A stretch of 13,805 nt of DNA from Bacteroidetes bacterium UBA1947 (GTDB taxonomy: Bacteria; Bacteroidota; Bacteroidia; Chitinophagales; Chitinophagaceae): NCBI GenBank assembly GCA_002336915.1, contig DDET01000033.1, positions 1-13,805 of the forward strand, in the 5' to 3' direction. Within the stretch, counting starts at the first letter, position 1, and each line of letters opens with the position of its first letter. Below the pieces are notes generated by a model. That model searched no databases and was not told where the DNA came from. It saw only the letters and a list, made by a program, of their open reading frames with translations. Shown one piece after another: positions 13,435 to 13,805 of this stretch. Position numbers and translations under genes: made by a program.

Positions 13435-13522
13435 CAACCCCTTTGGGGTTGGCACTCTAAGTGGCTTTCTAAACCCCGGATTTCATCCGGGGCTATTCAG
13501 GTTGAACCCCGTTGGGGTTCAA
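13435..13522. repeat. Array of three GC-rich hairpins, probable dispersed element
   Basis: Hairpin A is CAACCCC/GGGGTTG (13435-13451, loop TTT). Hairpin B is CCCCGGAT/ATCCGGGG (13474-13492, loop TTC). Hairpin C is TTGAACCCC/GGGGTTCAA (13502-13522, loop GTT). The tips of A and C are related (AACCCC-nTT-GGGGTT). From memory such tandem hairpins recur in Bacteroidota intergenic regions and yield spurious frames like 'FNPFGVG'. No transposase is present in the window. The surrounding stretch 13400-13624 has no convincing gene. Confidence 0.65.
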
Positions 13523-13624
13523 GAGGCATGCATTTTATCATAAGTATGATGTGCCGCGAGTATGCCCTTCGCGAGCCGATGAGTCCTCAGTCGAGAGACT
13601 CACCAAGTAAAGAGAAATATTTAT

Positions 13625-13666
13625 AAAAAGATAAAGGTCACGCGATGCGTGACCTTTAATCTTTTT
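13625..13666. terminator. Bidirectional terminator upstream of the right-edge gene's stop
   Basis: A nearly perfect 19-bp stem: AAAAAGAT plus AAAGGTCACGC (13625-13643) pairs with GCGTGACCTTT plus ATCTTTTT (13647-13666) around GAT, with one unpaired A. Both strands end in a T-run. On the minus strand it ends the partial ArsR-like gene, about 30 bases past its stop. It could also stop plus-strand readthrough. Confidence 0.85.
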
Positions 13667-13694
13667 GTGGGTAATCCGTTTTTTTATAAGCTAA

Positions 13695-13805
13695 TTAAGC
13701 TTCATCAGAGTTAACCAGTTCGTTCACGAACTTAGCAACTGATGCAATACGGGCATGATTCAGTGCATAATGGATAAATTTACCATCACGCTCTGTGATA
13801 ACGAT
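13695..13805 (-). CDS. C-terminal end of probable ArsR-family regulator (partial)
   Basis: Only the last 36 codons and the stop are inside the window. The translation IVITERDGKFIHYALNHAR followed by an amphipathic helix (IASVAKFVNELVNSDEA) fits the beta-hairpin wing and last helix of ArsR/SmtB winged-helix repressors ('R-DG-x-x-x-YxLN' pattern). In these, the protein binds operator DNA as a dimer and is released by metals or other signals. The recognition helix and any metal-binding cysteines would lie outside the window, so the sensed signal cannot be judged. Other winged-helix families are possible. Confidence 0.6.
   Translation of the reverse strand: MVITERDGKFIHYALNHARIASVAKFVNELVNSDEA

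Noticed and set aside
13574..13605. CCGATGAGTC followed by a hairpin, resembling a hammerhead ribozyme core
   Set aside because: The core would need CUGAUGA before and GAAA after stem II. Here the U is a C, and ACCAAG follows the TGAGTC/GACTCA stem, so the catalytic core is not present.
13361..13626. Two overlapping 60-72 codon frames
   Set aside because: They translate the tandem hairpins (FNPFGVG, NPGFHPG patterns) and have no coding features.

Overview
The window looks like chromosome from a member of the Bacteroidota, most likely close to Chitinophagaceae (the family is an inference). The evidence is a secreted protein with a type IX secretion (T9SS) C-terminal sorting domain, several upstream elements of the Bacteroidota -7 type (TAnnTTTG, twice with a TTTG about 20 bases upstream), a bacterial GH3-family protein, weak use of Shine-Dalgarno sites, and ribosomal proteins with Bacteroidota-like sequences. 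Most of the window is housekeeping or envelope genes. I found no phage, transposase, CRISPR array, tRNA or rRNA.

Layout. At 1-417 (minus) are rplU and the start of rpmA, the L21-L27 operon, with a clear promoter. A divergent GH3-family acyl-adenylating enzyme follows (591-2090, plus), then two AT-richer orphan genes (2128-2976). A convergent S41 C-terminal processing protease (3083-4768, minus) ends in its own terminator. Next are three plus-strand exported proteins: a T9SS substrate (4935-5678, with a strong terminator), a DUF4412/GLPGLI-like protein (5811-6467) and a leucine-rich-repeat protein (6508-7356). Convergent to them is a two-gene minus-strand operon: a FadL-type outer-membrane transporter (9889 to 8660), then an SGNH/GDSL-like lipoprotein (8639 to 7368).

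From 9890 to about 11222 there are 1.3 kb without a convincing gene but with many palindromes. A 75-codon winged-helix-like gene (11223-11450, minus) and another 380-base gap follow. The classical rpmH-rnpA-yidD cluster lies at 11833-12617, with an exact Bacteroidota promoter before rpmH. rnpA has no ATG, GTG or TTG at the expected place, and its best start is an ATT codon at 12008. A PaaY/gamma-carbonic-anhydrase-type hexapeptide protein (12729-13325) follows, then a repeat-rich interval (13326-13694) and the C-terminal end of a probable ArsR-type regulator on the minus strand.

How the genes fit together. rplU-rpmA and rpmH-rnpA-yidD serve ribosome assembly, tRNA processing and membrane protein insertion. 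The FadL/SGNH pair suggests release of acyl chains at the cell surface and their uptake, although the hydrolase lacks the usual block III Asn. I see no clear new multi-gene system. The most unusual signals are the ATT start of rnpA, the altered SGNH motif, and the structured non-coding islands at 10564-10779, 10927-10977 and 13435-13522.
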